A DNA stretch of 64,000 bases from Paragorgia papillata (GCA_035771165.1 JAWNZC010000408.1:1240001-1304000), one strand, 5' to 3'; shown: positions 31,718 through 42,933, counted from the first letter of the stretch. Notes: generated by a model not told the origin, from the sequence alone. Translations and numbers: made by a program.

Positions 31718-32103
31718 TTATATGAGCCGGGCTGCATGGCCGGGATAAATTTTCGCTCGATTTCATATCGGAATTTCATCCCAGCTTCGGCCTTGGGAGT
31801 GCGCTTTGTAGAAAACAAATTCCTTCTTTTCTTCCTCGCTAATATCTTCAAGTGATGTAGGGGACGATCATGACACTGGTCTGGTCCAAACAGCGAAACA
31901 TCTTCGATCTCATAAAGTTTGGCGAGCTCTTTTCTTAATTCAATATACTGTGCTGGCCTGTCCCCATCGAAATCAAGCGCCTGATATTCCATTCGTGCTT
32001 TGCGAGCCATCAAGCAAGTGATCAAGTTTCCAATCATTTCCGAACTCCAACGAAATCCTTTTTTCTTTGTCAATTCACTTCCCTCCTCACAAACGTCGGC
32101 CAT
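31696..32103 (-). CDS. SANT/Myb-like fragment within a foldback element
   Basis: From the ATG at 32101-32103 (MADVCEEGSE) the frame runs 135 codons. An in-frame ATG further upstream (32142) would start in the terminal repeat, so I prefer the inner one. KGFRWSSEMIGNLITCLM with a following MEYQALDFDGDRPAQYIELRKELA segment resembles the Trp-led Myb/SANT-like DNA-binding regions often encoded beside Harbinger-type transposases. The last residues read through the left arm before the stop, so the real protein probably continued in another exon. It may be a captured host exon or a transposon accessory gene remnant. Function is unknown. Confidence 0.5.
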   Translation of the reverse strand: MADVCEEGSELTKKKGFRWSSEMIGNLITCLMARKARMEYQALDFDGDRPAQYIELRKELAKLYEIEDVSLFGPDQCHDRPLHHLKILARKKRRNLFSTKRTPKAEAGMKFRYEIERKFIPAMQPGSYKPGFHYS

Positions 32104-32150
32104 CTTGGTTGCAAACACGCATGCATGGCAGCCCCGGCTCATATGAACAG
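31720..32150. mobile_element. TATGAGCCGGG foldback carrying an open exon
   Basis: TTATATGAGCCGGGCTGCATGGCC at the left is matched on the right by GGCAGCCCCGGCTCATATGAACAGGCC in reverse complement. The segment between is almost entirely one minus-strand open frame, unlike ordinary MITEs. The left end directly adjoins the preceding MITE, so its terminal bases may be lost. Confidence 0.65.
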
Positions 32151-32158
32151 GCCAAAGT

Positions 32159-32198
<40 letters not shown>

Positions 32199-32222
32199 GT
32201 GTACATGTGTGTGTGTATGTGT
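32159..32222. repeat. TA then GT microsatellite
   Basis: About twelve TA repeats followed by GT/GTAT repeats. Confidence 0.95.
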
Positions 32223-32279
32223 TTAAATGAGATAATTAATTACTCTGTATATGACCGGCATTTACTTTATAAATCATAA

Positions 32280-33430
32280 GACCAACCAAAAAATTGTATA
32301 TAACTTCACTTTATTAAAAACGCAATTTGCGTTTCAGAAGCTCGCAGTAGGAGTGGTCCGAGGGATCGATCAATCTGGCCCCTATAATTTATTGGCTCTG
32401 ACTAAATATAACGGCAAAACATGTCGGTAATGGCGCTGTTAACCGGCATTTTATTTATAATACTGTACTCTATTACTGTACTCTATCTATTGTACTCTAC
32501 CTTCTCTACCCCGAGTGGAGGGGGAGCACGCTCGGGAGCCCTTGGTTTTTAATCTAACTTTGATGAAGTAAGATGATTAAAAAAAAATGTAAATTATTCT
32601 TTTAGTTATTGTAAAATGTAAATTAGGAATGAATTTCCTCTGTAATTCCCTCGAGATTGGTCGAAAGGATAAAAATGGGCGACAAGCTTTAGAACAGGGC
32701 AGTGAGAACTCGACAAATGGTGAAGTGAGAACTCTGGTCCAGGAGACGTTGGTGAAGATAGATACGAAGAAGAACCTCTCTTAAAGAATCAACAGTGGTG
32801 AAGGAGTCGAAGACCTTGTACCAAAGACCGTAGTTAGATTCGGGGAGATCCACAGAACACTATCATCAAGAAATTAATTTAGCATCCGAAAGCAGTTACT
32901 CGTGCGTAACTGCGAGGCAAAGAGAACCATGGAAGCTGAAGCGTTTTGCGGTGTGAGATAAGCCGAAGTCATCGGCTCACCAAGGCGAAGTTAGCCAGCC
33001 TTTCTGCAGCGGGGTCCATTACAGTTGCTGGGTGACCGAAGAAGCAGTTGAGGAGTAGTGATAAACGACTAGGACCACAAGAGTGATCACGATTCACGAG
33101 TTCGAAGGGTTATTGACAAAGGCGTAGTATTTCCAAAGACTCCGGAGCAAACATCGTAAAAGAAGAAGAAGCAAAGAAGAGGAAGCTTTGGCCAATCTGA
33201 GGGCCTGAGGAAATAGGAACGATAAGTATCGAACGTATAGAAAGACAATTATTTGATATCATAGTTTTAGGAATAAGGTAATGGTATAGTATTTTATAAT
33301 TAAACAGTTATTATTTTACTCATATCCCGAGTCTATGCAAGTTGTAGGAAGGGGTGCTTCTCAGGATATATACAGATCGTGTATACTCGAAGGTGACGTG
33401 AAGTCGTCACACTAACCCTACCTAATGCGC
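32280..33430. other. Long gene-free segment, purine-rich, possibly LTR-like
   Basis: No open frame of note. The middle (32690-33240) is strikingly purine-rich on the + strand (GAAGAAG, GAGAAC, GGAGAC words) after a TATA-like GGATAAAAATGG near 32668. It ends near 33405 with GTCGTCACA. This could be a solitary LTR or an untranslated exon; no target duplication or primer-binding site was found. Confidence 0.25.
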
Positions 33431-33699
33431 ATTACGCCGCTGAGTTCAGTTCAGTTCAGACTCCGGCAATTGTTTTAGCAGAACTGGAGGTCCGAAAACA
33501 AGCTTGAACGTGGAAGACAAATGCCTATAACTATAGACAACAAAATTTTCATTGTATTGCCATTGATTATAGTTGCTTTGTTGAACATCGGAACTTTGAT
33601 GTTGTCGTCCAGATCCACAGTTTTGCGTCATGTGCAAAATATACAGTTGACAGTGAGAGTAGACGGTAGTCAATATACCATGGCTTCTTGTAGATGCTT

Positions 33700-33775
33700 C
33701 AGTTCTCATTATAATTCAACGTTTTCACAAGATCGCCGTCGTTGAGCTTGAGGCGTCGTAGATCTTACAGTCCCT
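33700..33775. mobile_element. MITE end related to 19.1 kb
   Basis: GCCGTCGTTGAGCTTGAGG and GTAGATCTTA correspond to GTCGTCGTTGAGCCGTTGCC...GTAGATCTTA at 19.1 kb. One terminus only. Confidence 0.35.
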
Positions 33776-34829
33776 AATTATTATGTCAATGTGATCACAC
33801 ACACCTGTACCAGATCGAGCCGAACCGTACATGACTGTACATGACGTTATCATGTATGATCCAATAATTTATTGCATAATTATGCAACGTTGGGATTGGT
33901 ACTTGATTGGATTGGACGGTTACAAACCAATAATTTGTAATAAATCGTTTTCACTCACGTGATCGACCGGTGGCCCCATTGGGGTGGTGAAACAATACGA
34001 AATATTTGAATAAGAATAGAGCAAAATTCCCATAGAATAAAGATGGTGCACCAATATGGCCGCCATTTCATTGTTTTGGTACACCATTATGGCCGCCGTG
34101 ACGTTTGGATGAAAACGATCTATCAAAATCCGGGTCGAATCGAAATTCTTTAGACTTCCGAATCTGATTCGAGCTCCACAATGCATTCCGATCCGATGCG
34201 AAATAATCCGACAAAATCAACAATAAAATTTTGCATGGAATCATCACAAAATTTCATACATGCATTTCCATTTTCCAATACTGTCCACTTTATGTCATAC
34301 GAATGGTATATTATTATGTAGAGTGTGAGTTGTTCGTACAACAACCACATGTATGACTTGTAAATTCATTTATAATATACATGAAAATTTTTTGATTGGC
34401 TAAGGGCAGTGCAGTCGTAAGGAAATACAGTGCAGAAAAAACGAAATATAGTGCAAATTTTTGAAGCCAATAACAATAAAAACTGAAAAGAGCCAATCGT
34501 GTCCTAGCGGATTTTGACGGATGGCCTTTTTACCAATCTCGTACCCAAGCTCTTCCTGCACGAAACAAACAAAGATGGCGGCCAAATTTGGAATAAAGGA
34601 AAACATTTCGTTCAAATTTGAAGCTAATTATTCCTTATTATTGTCAAGTAAAGTACCTGCAAGAAATCTAGAAGATTCTTAGTGCTTTTAGTAAACTTTT
34701 TCGAGTAGTGGTAGAAGAAGCAAAGCGTTTTTAAACGACCAAATATACGAGGAGTGGACATTGCCAAAAGAAAATGGGTTGTAAGGGTTGTAAGTACAGT
34801 TGCTTGAACTTTTTTTTCCCATGTATATT

Positions 34830-35012
34830 ATTAATAAGTATAGCATGGCTCTTCGTGCAATTTGTTGGAAAAAACATACACTCTTGAGTTTTTCAAAGAC
34901 CTCAAATAGCACTCGTCCTTCGGACTCGTTCTATTTTGATAGTCTTTGACTAGAAAAACTTACTCGGGCATGTTTTTTACAAATTGCACTCGAAACCATG
35001 CTATATTACCTA
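34830..35012. mobile_element. TATAGCATGG-ended foldback MITE
   Basis: TATAGCATGGCTCTTCGTGC faces GCACTCGAAACCATGCTATA. The arms continue through AATTTGTxxxAAAAACAT, CTxGAGTTTTTC and CAAAGAC. The loop is CTCGTCCTTCGGACTCGTTC. No coding capacity. Confidence 0.85.
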
Positions 35013-35318
35013 TACTAATACTACGTCACTATAGCACGCAACCATAATTATTTGTCAAACGAAACGTATGTTCAGTCATAGACAGTCTTGTAAGTGTAAG
35101 TGTAAGTGTAACTGTTAATTTAGCAAAAAGTAGAAAAAACAAAAAGGAAAAAAAACAAAACTTTAAAAGATATACATCTGAAACTTGAGTCTGATTGACT
35201 TGACGCTTCGACGCCTAGTGCAGATAATTTTACACCCATGCTCCCAACCGGGGTCCTCGTGTATTGATCAGTGTTGTTTTCGAATGTAATAACATGTTTA
35301 TTGGGACCTAAATGTGAC

Positions 35319-35800
35319 AATATATTTAACAATTAGTCAATTATTCACCGAAGTGGAGGTGAATATGGCGAATATCCAGCACTATTCACCGACACTGAGA
35401 AAAAGAAAGAAATATAACTGATAAATGAAATAACAAGTTTAACATTCTTATATTTTTCGGTATTTTTATACAAGACACGGCTGCTAGCAACTTGGGCACT
35501 TGGCGTACTCGATATTTGTCGACAAAACAGTTTTTACAACTTTCGAATATATTAATGGCTAGAAAATTGTAAAGAAACATACCTGTGGACACTCTTCTAC
35601 TTAATTTTGTTGACTTTTCTCGTTATTCTACTACATCAGCCTTGTTTATCAACAAAATCTCCAGTGCTTCGGTAAACACAAAGCAAAACTGGCCGCCATT
35701 TTGTTTTGCCCGCAGGTGAATAGTGCAGGATATCCAGAGCTAGAGGAACCAATCAAATTGCGTGAAAAGCACTATTCACCTGCGAGGTATATGCTAATAA
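35319..35800. mobile_element. ATATTTAACAATTAG element with ACTATTCACC arms
   Basis: The left end ATATATTTAACAATTAGTC matches the 15.76-kb element. Internally ATTCACCGAAGTGGAGGTGAAT is a hairpin, and GGATATCCAG/ACTATTCACC occurs at both sides in opposite orientation (35373-35395, 35715-35785). The right boundary is approximate. Confidence 0.6.
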
Positions 35801-36034
35801 ACGTTATTGGTTTGCAAAAGTCATTTCCGAGAGACAAGAAATACGTATTTGCATTGCCTGTAATTTAAGTTTATACAGGAGCGAACGTATGACAGATTCT
35901 TCGTGGCCGTGGGTCGTGACCAGTTCACTTTAAAGGATGGGGAGAGGGGGGGGGTCTGCAAAGTCAAAAGTATTTCGATTTTTCTGTCCGACGGGCTACG
36001 TCGAACATATTTGGAATCTATTGACGAGCTCTAT

Positions 36035-36240
36035 CTAATGGTGGTTGTCCCATCACCTAAATGCAAATGATCCAACTCGAACAACAACTTGAACCGTAAC
36101 CAGAAACCTAACCTTAATATTTACTAAAAAAAGTCCAACTCAAAAAGATATTTCGAATTCAGTCTATTGAGATATCATTCAAAAGCTCTTGTCAAGTTTT
36201 ATCTAAACGTGGTCGTCCAGTCACTCAAGGGTGCAACCCA
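36035..36240 (+). repeat. Direct repeat, upstream copy
   Basis: GGTGGTTGTCCCATCACCTAA, AAACCTAACCTTAAT and AAAGTCCAACTCAAAA recur at 37285-37490 in the same order and orientation. The kilobase between the copies is not repeated. Confidence 0.7.
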
Positions 36241-36289
36241 ACCTCATACCTGCAGGATTAAAATGGAAGTCGTTTTTCGTACATAGTAT

Positions 36290-36905
36290 AACAGACCTGG
36301 AAAAAAGGGGATCCTAGATCCCGAGGAACGTTTGTTAAGAGCCTAACATTGAGGACCATTTTGGGTTCTTCAAATACGTTAAAAATGAATTTTGATGATT
36401 TAAGATTGTGAAGTTGTAACCTGTCAATAGAGTTTGAGGATTATTTTATTACCTCACTGTTGCAGGGGTTCCAACCAAGATAATTGAGTTCCAGATTTTG
36501 GCGATGTTCCTCATTTGAAATATATTATTTTTGATGATCGAGGAACGTATTTGTGTTGTATTAAACCTCGTTATGTAGGAAGGAATCTTAGTGTGCAGTC
36601 AGGATCAGATTCCATGTAGTATAAATCTCTTGTCTATATCTAGTATTCCAAGCTTCAAAACCTTAGTTTGCTATGCCTACAATTAAGTCCCTCTGTCATC
36701 CATCTTGTTGATTGATTTTGTATTTACTTTCTCATTGCTTGTATATTTTAATCATTTTATTAGTTGTTTTCCCCTCTCCTTTTTCTTTGTTTTAGTATAC
36801 TATATAATATATAATTTTAGTTATGTACCTGTAAACCTCCAGCTCCTAGTGTAGTGTAACACTGATTTAGGAGTATTTCATTAAAGCATTAAAGGAACAC
36901 GGAAA
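36290..36905. other. No gene; possible retroelement 3' end
   Basis: The sequence ends near 36897 in CATTAAAGCATTAAAGG, a short reiterated tail as in some LINE 3' ends, preceded by T/C-rich DNA. There is no coding support, so this is a weak suggestion. Confidence 0.2.
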
Positions 36906-37284
36906 TCAGTTAGGAAATGCAACTGAACTTGTGTTATTACTAATTTTTATAAAGGTTTATGTGTAGTTAATGGGAACCACATTGGAGTTTTGGTTGCGTA
37001 TTGTTGTAAAACGAGGGAGAATTTGAATGAAGAGCGCAATTAGTCTCCGGCTATGTTGCGTATGAAAGGCGACACGGAACACGCTGTTGGACATGCAGTG
37101 TAAAATTACTGTTTAAGAACCATGAAAAAACATCAGAAAAAGAATTAAGGATTTGTAACGTGTAGTATAGTGCAATCAGGATCAACACCGGTAATATAAT
37201 AAAGGAGAGATAAAGTGAGTGCTTACCAAACTTGTTGTTTGTGTTTTTGAGTCCAACGCGTCGCAGCATCTTGGAATTGGTATA

Positions 37285-37490
37285 TAATTGGTGGTTGTCC
37301 CATTACCTAAAAAATTGTAACTCTGACTCTGGCAAATAACCCAAAACCTAACCTTAATCTAAACTAAAAGTCCAACTCAAAAATGTATTTTGAATTTGGT
37401 CGTTCGACATATCATTTTAAACGTCCCGTCGGGCCCTATCTAATAAAAAGAGTTGACATAAACAATTTGCTTAAAACGGTACCAACCCAA
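37285..37490 (+). repeat. Direct repeat, downstream copy
   Basis: Second copy of the 36035 block, with about 20-30 percent divergence by eye. Confidence 0.7.
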
Positions 37491-37962
37491 TTAAATACAC
37501 AATAGGAAACAACACACTATGTAATCTAGGTATTATTCTAAAACCGTCTCCACAGTATAACCTGTATTAGAGAATGGGGTTGCACCCACTCAGACAATCC
37601 CGATCGAGTATTTCAACGCTCTATATTCCATAGTGTTTTGATCAGACATATTAGTGAGCTCTATATATAGAGTCCAACTGCAAAGATCTTTTGTTTTCTT
37701 TTGTCATAGCACAGTGAACTCTATGTAGAGTCACTAATGAATTCAATAGTCACTGTAGTCTATATAGAGTAAATTCTCCGGTAAACGCTAGACGCAAAAA
37801 AACCCCACATTTATAGTTAAAATTGAAATTTATTCGTGGTTGCAACCATTATCTAAGACTGGTACTTCGGCCCCGAGTGGCCTATCTAATCCGAGGGACT
37901 GTATATTATCCCATAGAGCACACGTGACCCGGCTGTCGAGGCTCGCGAAATACGGGCTGACC

Positions 37963-38888
37963 CAACCTCGTCCCCAGGGCCATTTTTGGGGGCTGGGCCA
38001 AGATGGCGGCCAAAAACAAAATGGCGGGAACAAATGGCCCTGGCACAGGCTGCAAAAAAATGAGTCAAATTTTGACTCATTTTTGACTCGGACCCAGTCT
38101 TCACTAAGTTTATCGCGCCTAGTCAGGCTAATTTTTTTCTGAATATTTAGTTCAGCTTGACTGACCCAAACTGAAAACAATCAAAACATTCATTTCCAAA
38201 TACATTGTCGAGTTATTAAAATAAATACACTTTTAATAAATATCTGTAAATGCTTATTATTTATCATTTGCTTCACCGTTGTACCAAATTCGCAAGAAAC
38301 TGGATTGCCGTGGTCTGGCCGGGCCGCCTTGTTTTCGTGAGTTTTCGGTGGATTCAATTCAGCGTTTTGAAAAACATTTAGGCTTCGTTTAGTCGAGAAT
38401 TCCTGTTTGAAAAAAGCCTGCTTCCCAATGGCCAAACACGTAAATTCTGCCCTGTGGTGTACTTTCCTTTCGCAGCCAAAATACTTTTTGACTTTGTTCA
38501 CCAAGTCTTTCGTTCGCCCGATTTAGAAAACACTCTCACTCTGCCGTCCCATGGACTTCGTTGTATGGCAGCCAGGGCACAGAGACGACACGACCCATCA
38601 TTACATATTCTTCCGACGTTTTTACGAGTGTTTCGCCAGCTTTCCTCACATTTTCATTCATTTTGAAGTTGTTTTTAACAGCCGGCAATTCTGGTATAAT
38701 TTGAGCCCAAAAACAAATGCCCGCGAGTTAGCCTGCCGCCCGCCTTGTTTCCACCAATCAGAATACCTAAAACATCCAATGTTATCTCGACCAATCAGAT
38801 GTGGTGATAGCTCAGCCTGTGCCAGGGCCATTTGTTCTTGGCCGCCATCTTGGCACAGCCCCCACAAATGGCCCTGGGGACGAGGTTG
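37963..38888. mobile_element. 926-bp MULE-like element with gene fragment
   Basis: Ends CAACCTCGTCCCCAGGGCC and its complement are flanked by 9-bp duplications GGGCTGACC (37954-37962, 38889-38897). The arms run on through AAGATGGCGGCC and AAATGGCCCTGGCACAGGCTG. The interior is long and carries a decayed coding fragment (38190-38650, minus). The ends match those of the 29.84-kb MITE. Confidence 0.92.
38190..38650 (-). pseudogene. Decayed cysteine-containing coding fragment
   Basis: One minus-strand frame reads GSCRLCALAAIQRSPWDG then RVFSKSGERK at 38595-38505. A one-base shift continues as DLVNKVKKYFGCE and stays open to 38190. The CRLC...VFSKSGE...YFGCE spacing resembles the N-terminal Cys-rich modules of animal zinc-finger proteins (ZAD-like); the paired downstream cysteines are missing. 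The frameshift and location inside a transposon mark it as a captured, dead fragment. Family assignment is tentative. Confidence 0.45.
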
Positions 38889-38959
38889 GGGCTGACCCAT
38901 TGAACTGGGCTGACCCGTATTAGCTACGCATGCGTAGAACGAATATCTTGCGTGTAAAC

Positions 38960-39580
38960 GTCGTCCATGGAAGGAGGTATCATCGGTTACAAAATATGAA
39001 GCTTAACCATCTAATATAACCATCCCACATGCGGGATGTTAATCTTGAACACATAAAGCTAAAAATCCTAGAGGGGTGCTGTGGTCGGGGTCTGAGAGGA
39101 GGCACATTTTTCCGGAGGGTTGTGGTTAGGTTTAGGGTTTCCGGGGGGCGTGATTACCGGGGGGTGGTATGGGGGTGAGGATTCGTTTTAAAAGGTTGTC
39201 CAATCATATGGTGGTTTTAATGTTGGTTAAGCTTCATAATTTGAAGGTAATGATACCTCATGGAAGAGGTTAGATGGGATGACTCTGTGGGACCTTTTCC
39301 GAAGATGTAGCCTTGTAAAGTATGGTTTTTAATGAAAACAAAACCCAACACCCCCCTAACCCTAACCAGTAGTCCCCCTAAATGAACCCCTAACCCTAAC
39401 CTGAAAAGCGATGGGTTTTCTTTCCTCCCCGTTCCCTCCGACCACCCCTAACAAAATCCTCAATATATGGTCCACAGCCATTTCCAAAGCTTGTGGGATG
39501 CGCAGTAAGGTTCAATACGTCACTTGGCGCAGCCTTCGGAAAAGGTCCCAGAGAGTCATCCCATCTAACTTCTACCGTCG
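38960..39580. repeat. Two adjoining foldbacks
   Basis: CCATGGAAGGAGGTATCAT...ATGAAGCTTAACC (38967-39010) faces GGTTAAGCTTCAT...ATGATACCTCATGG (39224-39262). Immediately after, GTTAGATGGGATGACTCTG...CCTTTTCCGAAG (39270-39308) faces its complement at 39533-39572. The interiors hold G-rich then C-rich runs and a few AACCCTAACC words. Confidence 0.7.
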
Positions 39581-39867
39581 TCCATACACACCCCGAGCTC
39601 AAAGTCAAACATCTCCGCAGTTTGAGCGGAGTCTCCGCTCAAAATCGTCGCTCGACCATAATTCTTCCACGAGCGCATAGCACGAATGTTGGGCTTGTCA
39701 TAGAATACGGTTTGTTGACAACTCGTGGAATTTTCGCGATGTACGAAGCCATTACCCTTCTCAAATTCATCAGTTTCAAATCTCCTCAGAACTCACTTGA
39801 GCCAGCACGCACGTGGACTGCGAACTGCCCCATGAAAGTGGCCGATTTTCTATACGATTTCCGATCA

Positions 39868-40590
39868 TGCTTATTTATTTATTTATTTAGTTATTTATTT
39901 ATTTATTTATTAACTTTACAACCATACAAGTGTGCGAAAGAATTAATACAAGTTAAAAATAAAAACGATGCAAGACTTGATCATGGTTGAAGGTATGGTC
40001 AACAGGACATGAGTCTCATGTGAAGACCAACCTGACAAAAAATACGGAGTGGACATAAATTAAAGACAAAGACTAATACACTATTTACATACGATAGGAC
40101 AGATTAAGAACAACAGCTTAAGTTGTAAGAACGACACTTAGAGCAGTAGGTTTTCCAAGTGCGCATTCTATTTACTTCAAAAGTGGAATCTAATTGAGAA
40201 GGGTAGTAAATATAAAGTTGGTGCTTAAAAGAGGAAACAGACGTACTATTACGGATGATCGGAGAGAGATTGTTCCAGAGAAAGACAATTCGGTTAAATA
40301 AAGAGTTCCTAAAAAGAGAAGTCCTGCAAGGATTGGCTTGAAGCAAGTTGTCCTTGCTTGAACGGGTGCGAGACGAGCGATAAGAAGAAAAAGAGACAAA
40401 AGAGGAGATTTCTAGATCGTAGAGGCCTTGTTTGCATTGGGAAAAAACATAAGATCTTTTATTTCAAGCCAGTACGATATCTGTAGTAAATTGAGTTTCT
40501 TGAGACGCTCAGAATAAGACAATTCGTAGTCTTGAAGTATAAATTTGGTAGCTCGTCTTTGAACACCCTCCAGAATCGCTTAATTTGGCA
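39868..40590 (-). mobile_element. 5'-truncated LINE, 3' end
   Basis: Minus-strand reading gives LEGVQRRATKFILQDYELSY...RLKKLNLL (about 40590-40465), then, after a frameshift near 40400-40430, TSLFRNSLFNRIVFLWNNLSPIIRN (about 40325-40245). This is the C-terminal part of a LINE reverse transcriptase. It ends in a TAAA-repeat tail at 39912-39868. The frame is broken and the catalytic region absent. Confidence 0.85.
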
Positions 40591-40800
40591 TGAACTATTT
40601 TTTATCTAGCCCACAGAGTTGCCTGCGGAGGAGGCAATTTTTTATCAAAATTCAAATTCTGTGGCTGAATTGAAGTAAAAAATTAAGTAAGGCTACTTGA
40701 AGTACTCAGTAAGATTGTGGCATTGACCAAGAAGTCGCGGACGCACTCCACTGTGAGTTCACCGAGTTGTGTCCACAGAATAGCAGAATCAGAGAATACA

Positions 40801-41583
40801 ATGTCTGCATTTAGGGATATATCGGTTTTCATTACTGGATGCAATCGGGGCATTGGACTGGCCTGTGTTAAGCATATTCTGCAACTAGCGGAAGCACCTA
40901 AGCATTTATTTGCCACTTGCCGGTCCTTGAAAGCAGAGAGTGCTCGCGAGTTGAAGGAGTTAGCCGCAAAGCACCACAATCTTCACTTGCTGGAGTTCGA
41001 CGTGACCAACGCCTCGCAGCTGACTTCAGTAGTGGAAGAAGTTGAGAAAAAGCTTGGGAACGCTGGGCTGAACTTGTTGATAAACAATGCTGGGATTTAC
41101 GACGTGAAGGGTAACGTGTACGGGGAAAAGTCATCAACACTTGACGAAGCTACTGCAGAACTCATGATGAAAGTATTCGAGACGAACTCCGTCGCTCCAC
41201 TCATGATAGCGAAGGCATTCCTACCTCTTATACGACGATCCGCTTCGGACAAAACATCGTCCTGCCAACCTCGAGCTGCGATTGTGAATATTTCTTCCGA
41301 CGATGCATCAATCGAGCTCAACGGCACTGGTGGTTACTACCAGTACAAGTGTTCGAAGGTTGCCCTAAATATGATAACGAAATGTCTTAGTTTAGATTTG
41401 GCTAAGGATGAGATCACCGTCGTTTGTGTCGACCCTGGCTGGATTCAGACAGATATGGGAGGCCGTTCTGCACCGCTTACACTGCCTGATGCGATCCCGA
41501 CACTAATAAAGTTGATAGGCTCATTGAATCAATCTATGTCTGGCTCCTACTTGCAGTATAATGGAACTGTATTACCGTGGTAA
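40801..41583 (+). CDS. Short-chain dehydrogenase/reductase, sniffer/C-factor-like
   Basis: A 260-residue NAD(P)H-dependent oxidoreductase, probably cytosolic, reducing a carbonyl substrate that cannot be named from sequence. Rossmann motif TGCNRGIG at 12-19, DVT at 67-69, NNAG at 95-98, catalytic Asn at 129, Ser in NISSDD (165/166), YKCSK at 182-186, and PGWIQTDMGG at 212-221, the last typical of the sniffer/C-factor branch. The ATG at 40801 is chosen because the fold starts right after it; the frame is open back to 40717, but without another ATG. Full family length, no intron, no break. Confidence 0.95.
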   Translation: MSAFRDISVFITGCNRGIGLACVKHILQLAEAPKHLFATCRSLKAESARELKELAAKHHNLHLLEFDVTNASQLTSVVEEVEKKLGNAGLNLLINNAGIYDVKGNVYGEKSSTLDEATAELMMKVFETNSVAPLMIAKAFLPLIRRSASDKTSSCQPRAAIVNISSDDASIELNGTGGYYQYKCSKVALNMITKCLSLDLAKDEITVVCVDPGWIQTDMGGRSAPLTLPDAIPTLIKLIGSLNQSMSGSYLQYNGTVLPW

Positions 41584-42555
41584 CTTTTTACGTGTAATTC
41601 CCATTTAGTTTTGGTCATTGGAGTAGTTTTAGATTGTGTACTAACATATGGGATTCTGAAATCTGTATTTTGAATGAAAACTTGTTTTGCAGCTTTTAAA
41701 TTCAGTGAAGCATCCAGTGATGATGCAGGTCCTTTTTGAAAATCATGTAATATGAAAAAGTTTCCTGATTAAATATTATTATTATGGTGAGCATGGTGGT
41801 TATGGTGATCATGGTGATTATGGTAATCCCCGAGCCCATGCGACAGGCCAAAGGCCCGGAGCCTGGTGGTGAGGGTGCTAATCTCGCCTCGCGTGGAGTA
41901 CACGCGAGTTGAAAACCATGCAAAAGTAATCGAGCAAAACATTTCTATGTTTGTTTGTATGCATCCACTCCAGTCACTTTTGCTGTGTTTGCATCATTAC
42001 CACCAAATTCAGACAAACTAGTTCACTGCATTCTGTCACTGCATTTTACTTATTAAAATCATTTCCTTTGTGTAGGGACTTATTAAATTCTATCACTATT
42101 ATATTTGATGAATGCTAACAAAGTGATAAATTTTTATTTGGTTGACAGTAAATCTAATTTTGTTTTAGTAATATGCAATTATACAAGAGTTTGCAGTCCA
42201 CACAGAAATGGGTTATATTAAAAATGTGCATATATTAAATACTCATTCAAGTGTTTAACCCATTCCTGCCTGAAAGATTGTGTCATACAGTATGATAGCC
42301 AGAGTAGATTAATAATATGAGGCCAGCTTGGCAGGAATAGGTGAATTTAATTTAATACTGTACATGCAATCAAATATTTATCTCAATTTTTATGAAGTGG
42401 TGTTTGGAAGAAAATTATCTGGTGGATAAATAATTAGAATATTTAATTAGTTTAATATAAATACTGGTCTATATATGCATAAAAACTGTAAAGGTAAAGT
42501 ACATGAAGCGAGGGGGTTGTTGAGGGGGAGCACAGATGGCATATGCTGTTAGGGC
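41584..42555. other. 3' flank of the dehydrogenase; no gene
   Basis: Contains the probable 3' UTR, a short ATGGTGATC-type simple repeat (41775-41830), and AT-rich sequence. No AATAAA was seen close to the stop, so the transcript end is unknown. Confidence 0.5.
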
Positions 42556-42557
42556 AC

Positions 42558-42883
42558 TGCCTCTCACCAATAGTTGAGCCCGGTTAGACAGGGTTAGTAC
42601 TTGGATGGGTGACCATCTGGGAACAGCCCCGTTCTCGAGCTTGGGACTCGTGTGAGTAGAGTTTAGTTGGTCTCTCCTGTGCTTCGAGGGTTTTTCACCG
42701 GGTTCTCTGGTTTTCCTCCCTCCGCAAAACCAACACCTAGGTCTTAGCTGTAATTCGTGGGCTGATATGTGTTGTATGGCGACTGCCTGAGCGCCTTCAA
42801 TATGCCTTCGACTCAGCCATGTCAAAAATTATTGTAAAGTGCATTTGAAAACCTTAAAGTTGAATTTGTGCGGTATAAATACA
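42558..42883 (+). mobile_element. 5S-rRNA-derived SINE, best copy
   Basis: The head GAGCCCGGTTAGACAGGG, GTTAGTACTTGGATGGGTGACC and ATCTGGGAACA match the 3' half of 5S rRNA, containing the internal control region. The body includes CTGGTTTTCCTCCCTCCGC and GAGCGCCTTCAATATGCC. The 3' end GCGGTATAAATACATG runs into a TTA microsatellite. The element is transcribed by Pol III and moved by a partner LINE in known families. The 29.8- and 10.8-kb copies belong to the same family. Confidence 0.9.
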
Positions 42884-42932
<49 letters not shown>

Positions 42933-42933
42933 G
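42884..42933 (+). repeat. TTA microsatellite at SINE tail
   Basis: About sixteen TTA/ATT triplets grown from the SINE 3' end. Confidence 0.95.

Noticed and set aside
39340..39405. Telomere-like AACCCTAACCC words
   Set aside because: Only a few scattered units, not an array, and inside a foldback.
42590..42645. A 5S rRNA gene
   Set aside because: Only the 3' half of 5S is present and it is fused to a SINE body with a TTA tail.
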